Assembly (NCBI GenBank): GCA_945786935.1
Contig: CALZFY010000004.1
Location: forward strand, 1 to 64,000
Origin: HGM12587 sp945786935
GTDB lineage: Bacteria; Bacillota; Clostridia; Lachnospirales; Lachnospiraceae
DNA length: 64,000 bases
Direction of reading: 5' to 3'
Under the pieces are notes generated by a model. The model searched no databases. It was not told the DNA's origin and saw only the letters and a list, made by a program, of their open reading frames with translations. Position numbers and translations under genes: made by a program. Of this stretch, positions 59,894 to 64,000 are shown in pieces (position 1 is the first letter of the stretch; every line of letters starts with the position of its first letter).

Positions 59894-61363
59894 TTATTTT
59901 AACTTTCTAACTTCCCTGGAATTAAATTCTTCTTTCAGCAAACTCCAGTAATATTCACTCTTCCCAGGATGCCGTCTGTCCAGAAAATCTTTCAGGATAA
60001 AATATTTTTCCTTTCTGGAATGATTCACCAGATGGTAGCCTTTTTCCCTGTAGTCCTTTGCCAGGCTTTCAAAAAAACGAAATGCACTTGCCTCTTCCAT
60101 AAGTACAGCTTCCAGGGTTTTGTCATATTGGTGACTATTATAATATAGCTCCACCATCTGTTCAATACCTTTCAGTCGAATCATTTCATCATAAGAGACC
60201 CAGTTGGTAAACAGCACTTCATAGGGAGGTTCACTTCCGTATACAAGCCCATAAGACTCTCTGTTTTCATACATGTAGGAGCCTTTGAGCACCTTTAAAA
60301 ATCCAAGCTGAAGCTGCTCCGGACGAAGGGCAAAAACATCATCAAAGGATTTTCCAAAGCTTTCATAGTTCTCCTTCGGAAGTCCTGCAATCAGATCCAG
60401 ATGCTGATGAATATTTCCCATGGCCTTAATCTCTCTTACCAGGTCTGCCACCTTCCCAAAATCCATCCTTCTTCGGATTTCCGTAATCGTATTTTCATTG
60501 GTGGACTGAACTCCGATCTCCAGCTGGATGAGTCCCTTTCGCATTTTTGCAAAAAGGGCAAGCTCTTCCTCTGTAATCAGATCCGCTGCCACTTCGAAGT
60601 GGAAATTTGTCACCCCATTGTCATGCTCCAGAATATAAGTCCAGATTTCCATGGCATGGGATGCCTTACAGTTAAAGGTTCTGTCTACAAATTTGACCTG
60701 AGGAACCTTTGCGTCGATAAAAATTTGAAGTTCCGCCTTTACCTGCTCTAAACTTCTGAAACGCACACTCTTGTCTATGGAAGAAAGACAATAGCTGCAG
60801 GAAAACGGGCAGCCTCTGCTGCTTTCGTAGTATATGATCTTATGCTCAAAATCGTTAAAATCTTCATAGGCAAATTTCAGGCTGCTAAGTTCCTTTATCA
60901 GGGCGTAAGGTTTAACGGTAACTTCTTCACCTTTTCGATACGCAATTCCTTCTATCTGATCCAGAAAATCAATCTTTCCGTCATAAAACATACACACCTT
61001 ACGAAAAGTTTCCTCTCCTTCCCCTACAAAAATCCCGGTAACTTCCGGATAATTTTCAAGAAGTCCCTTCGCATCATAAGAGCTTTCCGGCCCTCCCAGC
61101 CAGATCGGCACTTTGGGCAACACCTTATGAAGCTCCCGTACCAGCTGTCGAATGTGTTTGATATTCCAGATATAACAGGAAAATGCGATCAGATCCGGTT
61201 TCTTCCCATAGATATCCTGCAAAATTTCTTCTGTATACTGATTGATCGTATATTCTCCCAATTCAATCTGTGAACGGTATTCTCCCGCATTGGCACGAAT
61301 GGAATATACCGCCAGATTAGAATGAATATATTTTGCATTTACTGCTGCCAATAAAATTTTCAT
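59894..61363 (-). CDS. B12-binding-domain radical SAM protein with DUF4080
   Basis: A 489-residue enzyme. Residues 1-135 are a cobalamin-binding-like Rossmann domain (LLAAVNAKYIHSNLAVYSIR). The [4Fe-4S]/SAM site is SRGCPFSCSYCLSS (CxxxCxxC), followed by the TIM-barrel half (180-360) and a C-terminal DUF4080 domain (about 370-489). Typical targets of such enzymes are methylations of RNA or metabolites, but this subfamily has no proven substrate known to me. AAAGGGA lies before the ATG at 61363. It is the only radical SAM gene of the window. Confidence 0.88.
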   Translation of the reverse strand: MKILLAAVNAKYIHSNLAVYSIRANAGEYRSQIELGEYTINQYTEEILQDIYGKKPDLIAFSCYIWNIKHIRQLVRELHKVLPKVPIWLGGPESSYDAKGLLENYPEVTGIFVGEGEETFRKVCMFYDGKIDFLDQIEGIAYRKGEEVTVKPYALIKELSSLKFAYEDFNDFEHKIIYYESSRGCPFSCSYCLSSIDKSVRFRSLEQVKAELQIFIDAKVPQVKFVDRTFNCKASHAMEIWTYILEHDNGVTNFHFEVAADLITEEELALFAKMRKGLIQLEIGVQSTNENTITEIRRRMDFGKVADLVREIKAMGNIHQHLDLIAGLPKENYESFGKSFDDVFALRPEQLQLGFLKVLKGSYMYENRESYGLVYGSEPPYEVLFTNWVSYDEMIRLKGIEQMVELYYNSHQYDKTLEAVLMEEASAFRFFESLAKDYREKGYHLVNHSRKEKYFILKDFLDRRHPGKSEYYWSLLKEEFNSREVRKLK

Positions 61364-61478
61364 AAGCATCCCTTTCTCTAAAATATATAAGGCTCTGTCC
61401 GTACCCGACGTACCGCAAAACCAGGAATCAATCAAAAAAAGAAGCCTGAAAAATCAAGGCTTCCATGAATAACAAAAA

Positions 61479-61549
61479 AGCGGGTGATGGGAATCGAACC
61501 CACGTATCTAGCTTGGAAGGCTAGTGTTCTACCATTGAACTACACCCGC
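61479..61549 (-). tRNA. tRNA-Gly (anticodon TCC)
   Basis: Minus-strand cloverleaf: acceptor GCGGGTG/CACCCGC, anticodon stem CTAGC/GCTAG with loop CTTCCAA (anticodon TCC), T arm GTGGG TTCGATT CCCAT. CCA not encoded; the discriminator is T, followed by a T-run that may end the transcript of the three-tRNA cluster. Confidence 0.95.
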
Positions 61550-61554
61550 ATGAG

Positions 61555-61627
61555 AGCGATAGACGGGACTCGAACCCGCGACCCCAACCTTGGCAAGGTT
61601 GTACTCCACCAACTGAGCCACTATCGC
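61555..61627 (-). tRNA. tRNA-Gly (anticodon GCC)
   Basis: Minus-strand cloverleaf: acceptor GCGATAG/CTATCGC, anticodon stem CAACC/GGTTG with loop TTGCCAA (anticodon GCC), T arm GCGGG TTCGAGT CCCGT. CCA not encoded. Five bases separate it from the other tRNA-Gly. Confidence 0.95.
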
Positions 61628-61646
61628 ATATTCAATTTTGGCTAAA

Positions 61647-61719
<73 letters not shown>

Positions 61720-61826
61720 AGTTTCCTCGTCTCAAGTCATAACGACTTCCGACAACGTTGATATATTATCAAACGTTGCCGGAAATGTCAATTACTTTTT
61801 TTAATTTTTTTGGTATTATTTTTCCA

Positions 61827-62636
61827 TTATTTTTCCAGATAGATTTCCGGATCTACAGATACACCGTTTTGGGTCAGTCGAAGATAAAGGTTTTCCCCCT
61901 CCTCCAGATAGTTTCCTGTAGGGTATGCCACCATGGCAAATCTCTCTCCTGCGTCCAGGCTTTCACCCACTTCTGCAGTAATATCGAACAACTGTCCATA
62001 GGTGATCATAAATCCATCTCCCAGATCCATGGTCACATAGTGGCCGTATTCATTGCTCTTTCCTACGTCTGTTACCGTACCGGCCGCACTTGCCAGAACT
62101 TCTGTCCCTTCTGATACGGAAATGATCATTGCCGGATTGTACTGATACTGTGCCAGTGTTTTGAAATAAATACTTTTATCCATACTAAAAGGCAGGATTA
62201 CCTCACCTTCTACCGGCCACTGAAGCGTAAGAAGCTTTTCCTCAGAAAATTCTTCTGCGATAACATCAGCTGCAGAAACTGTTTCCATATCTTCTGTATT
62301 TAAAAACTGATCCTCCAATTCTGCTTCCACCACAGCACTTTCCTGAATGGAGGCGGTATCTTTTACCTTTGTATCTTCTGTGTCAGTTGCCTTCTTTTTT
62401 ACCGGTGCGGTTTTCGTCTTCGATTTTTCAGGCTGATCATTGCTGGCCACATCCAGTGTCTCAGACAGGGAGCTTTCCGGCTGACGGGCCTTTTGATCTT
62501 TGCTGTCTTCCTCTGCCACCTGATTTTCTCCAAATGTAAACAGCGCTGCCATTGTACCTGCCGATACCAGCATAAGTGTCAGTACAATGATAAAACTCTT
62601 TTCTTTTAGAAAAGTTAAAAATGAATTTCTTCTCAA
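61827..62636 (-). CDS. SpoIIQ-like membrane protein with degenerate LytM domain
   Basis: A 269-residue protein: cytoplasmic head, one transmembrane helix (about 12-36), a low-complexity Lys/Asp/Thr-rich linker (40-120) and a LytM fold (about 140-269). The zinc sites of active M23 enzymes are absent: the HxxxD position reads YNPAMII and the HxH position reads LYLRLTQ. This is the pattern of B. subtilis SpoIIQ, the forespore half of the SpoIIQ-SpoIIIAH channel, though other divisome-type LytM scaffolds look similar. I chose a TTG at 62636 with AGAGGTG five bases before it; GTG at 62645 is possible. The ribosome site lies in the hairpin below. Confidence 0.75.
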   Translation of the reverse strand: MRRNSFLTFLKEKSFIIVLTLMLVSAGTMAALFTFGENQVAEEDSKDQKARQPESSLSETLDVASNDQPEKSKTKTAPVKKKATDTEDTKVKDTASIQESAVVEAELEDQFLNTEDMETVSAADVIAEEFSEEKLLTLQWPVEGEVILPFSMDKSIYFKTLAQYQYNPAMIISVSEGTEVLASAAGTVTDVGKSNEYGHYVTMDLGDGFMITYGQLFDITAEVGESLDAGERFAMVAYPTGNYLEEGENLYLRLTQNGVSVDPEIYLEK

Positions 62637-62641
62637 AACAA

Positions 62642-62673
62642 TCACCTCTGATTACAAGCATAACCAGAGGTGA
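62642..62673 (-). promoter_or_regulatory. Hairpin covering the ribosome site of the SpoIIQ-like gene
   Basis: Perfect 9-bp inverted repeat TCACCTCTG / CAGAGGTGA with a 14-base loop. The downstream arm on the minus strand contains the AGAGGTGA ribosome site, six bases from the start codon, so folding would hide it. Confidence 0.6.
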
Positions 62674-62721
62674 CTAATTTTAAACATATTTTATAAGATC
62701 TGTTTGAAATCTTTTTGGAAA

Positions 62722-64000
62722 TTATACATCCAGTTCTACAGAGCCAACCTTATCCAGATGCCAGATTTCATCAACATACTGCTGAATTGTTCTGTCAGAA
62801 GTGAATTTACCGGAACATGCTGTATTTAACATTGCACTTCTTGCCCAGCCTTTTTCATCTCTGTAAGCTGCTTCTACACGTGTCTGTGCTTCTGCATAAG
62901 AACGGAAATCTTTTAAGATAAAGTATGGGTCCGGTCTGTTGTATCCGCCGTCTACTAACAGAGCATTGTACAGTGGACGGAATCTTTCCGGATCGTTTGG
63001 TGCATACTGACCATTGATCAGCTGCATTAATACACGACGAATGTCCTGATCGTTATTGAAGATGTAGCTTGCGTCATATCCGCCTGCTTTTTCATATGCA
63101 ATCACTTCATCAGAGCTCATGCCGAAAATAAATGCATTTTCAGCACCTACTTCTTCCACGATTTCTACGTTGGCACCATCCATAGTACCAATCGTAACGG
63201 CACCGTTTAACATGAATTTCATGTTACCTGTACCGGATGCTTCCTTGGAAGCTGTGGAAATCTGCTCGGAAACATCTGCTGCTGCAAAGATCAGCTCAGC
63301 GTTGGATACACGGTAATCTTCAATAAATACAACCTTGAGTTTTCCGTTGATAGATTTATCGTTGTTAATAACATCTGCTACAGAGTTGATCAGCTTAATT
63401 GTTAACTTCGCACGATCATATCCTGCTGCTGCTTTTGCACCAAAGATGAAGGTACGTGGATAGAAATCTTTTTCCGGATGATCCTTGATCTGGTTATACA
63501 GATACATTACATGAAGGATGTTCAGTAACTGACGTTTGTATTCGTGAAGTCTCTTAACCTGTACGTCAAAAATAGAACGTGGATCAACATCGATTCCGTT
63601 GTGTTCCTTAATATATTTTGCCAGACGAACCTTATTCTGGTATTTAATGTTCATGAATTCCTGCTGTGCTTTTTCATCGTCTGCATAAATTGCAAGCTTC
63701 TTGATCTGAGCAAGGTCAGTGATCCATTCGTCACCAATGTGAGCTGTTACCCATTTCGCAAGCAGCGGGTTTCCATGAAGAAGGAAACGTCTCTGTGTGA
63801 TACCGTTTGTTTTGTTGTTGAATTTTTCAGGCATCATTTCATAGAAATCTTTTAATTCCTGATTCTTTAAGATTTCTGTATGAAGTGCTGCTACACCGTT
63901 TACAGAGTAGCCTGCAGCGATTGCAAGGTGTGCCATCTTAACCTGACCATCCTGAATGATTGCCATCTTGCGAACCTTTTCACGATTGCCCGGATATTTC
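62722..64000 (-). CDS. glgP: Glycogen/alpha-glucan phosphorylase, N-terminal part outside window
   Basis: The C-terminal 426 residues of an alpha-glucan phosphorylase; the frame is open to the window edge. The PLP-binding Lys is in STASKEASGTGNMKFMLNGA, substrate residues in TNGITQRRFLLHGNP and VKRLHEYKRQLLN, all as in active enzymes. It releases glucose-1-phosphate from glycogen or maltodextrins. The full enzyme should be about 800 residues. It is the first visible gene of this end, 85 bases upstream of the SpoIIQ-like gene on the same strand. Confidence 0.95.
   Translation of the reverse strand, partial: KYPGNREKVRKMAIIQDGQVKMAHLAIAAGYSVNGVAALHTEILKNQELKDFYEMMPEKFNNKTNGITQRRFLLHGNPLLAKWVTAHIGDEWITDLAQIKKLAIYADDEKAQQEFMNIKYQNKVRLAKYIKEHNGIDVDPRSIFDVQVKRLHEYKRQLLNILHVMYLYNQIKDHPEKDFYPRTFIFGAKAAAGYDRAKLTIKLINSVADVINNDKSINGKLKVVFIEDYRVSNAELIFAAADVSEQISTASKEASGTGNMKFMLNGAVTIGTMDGANVEIVEEVGAENAFIFGMSSDEVIAYEKAGGYDASYIFNNDQDIRRVLMQLINGQYAPNDPERFRPLYNALLVDGGYNRPDPYFILKDFRSYAEAQTRVEAAYRDEKGWARSAMLNTACSGKFTSDRTIQQYVDEIWHLDKVGSVELDV

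Overview
The window looks like a chromosomal segment of a spore-forming, gut-type Clostridia, most likely family Lachnospiraceae. This rests on the protein repertoire and codon style: a spoIIA-sigF-spoVA cluster, DUF6465, SleB-type hydrolases, VanW/G5 proteins, an Mn-dependent CBS pyrophosphatase, TTG/GTG starts with strong GGAGG sites, and tRNA genes without encoded CCA. Genus cannot be fixed from sequence alone. No rRNA, CRISPR array or complete insertion sequence was seen.

Left edge (1-3.4 kb) is AT-rich accessory DNA: a membrane protein cut by the window edge, a DUF6731 protein, a decayed reading frame, a MobC relaxosome protein without a relaxase, and a divergent XRE regulator. It abuts a complete lantibiotic self-protection type locus without any lantibiotic genes (3.4-7.7 kb: LanF ATPase, LanE and LanG permeases, LanR regulator, LanK kinase), resembling the orphan CprABC-KR system of Clostridioides difficile.

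Housekeeping block (7.9-43.5 kb): rlmD, yhaM, an HtrA-like PDZ protein with a damaged catalytic triad, mutS2, two two-component systems, an aconitase-family hydratase, the sporulation cluster (spoIIAA, spoIIAB, sigF, a small membrane protein, spoVAA, spoVAB, spoVAC on the minus strand, with spoVAD inverted beside it), a TPR/zinc-ribbon membrane protein, an LTA-synthase-like enzyme, valS, murA, an M23 endopeptidase, a flavin reductase, a pyrophosphatase, a large membrane protein, small conserved proteins, DUF6465 and a lipoprotein amidase. Several wall enzymes cluster here.

Accessory graveyard (43.6-53.5 kb): intact genes (VOC protein, two toxin-antitoxin pairs, a thioredoxin/thioredoxin reductase fusion with CcdA and a TlpA-type protein, an HrcA/CIRCE-controlled Hsp20) alternate with fragments (ABC transporter, DUF4143 ATPase, FtsZ-like protein, sigma-70-like protein, oxidoreductase, transposase, tyrosine integrase). 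The integrase fragment faces the 3' end of a tRNA-Pro gene, so this tRNA is probably an old integration site.

Right block (53.6-64 kb): a minus-strand gene chain of a VanW/G5 wall protein, an AIR-synthase-like protein, an Lrp regulator, an aminotransferase, trmL and a SleB-type hydrolase; then a radical SAM/B12 protein, a tRNA-Gly, tRNA-Gly, tRNA-Phe cluster, a SpoIIQ-like degenerate LytM protein whose ribosome site lies in a hairpin, and the 3' part of a glycogen phosphorylase gene running off the window.

Non-coding signals that stand out: a minus-strand hairpin with a Shine-Dalgarno-complementary loop and a seven-T tail near 41.95 kb (candidate small RNA), two families of dispersed intergenic repeats, a trx promoter with a 21-bp-spaced direct repeat and a palindrome, and a tandem perfect 11-mer near 38.82 kb.
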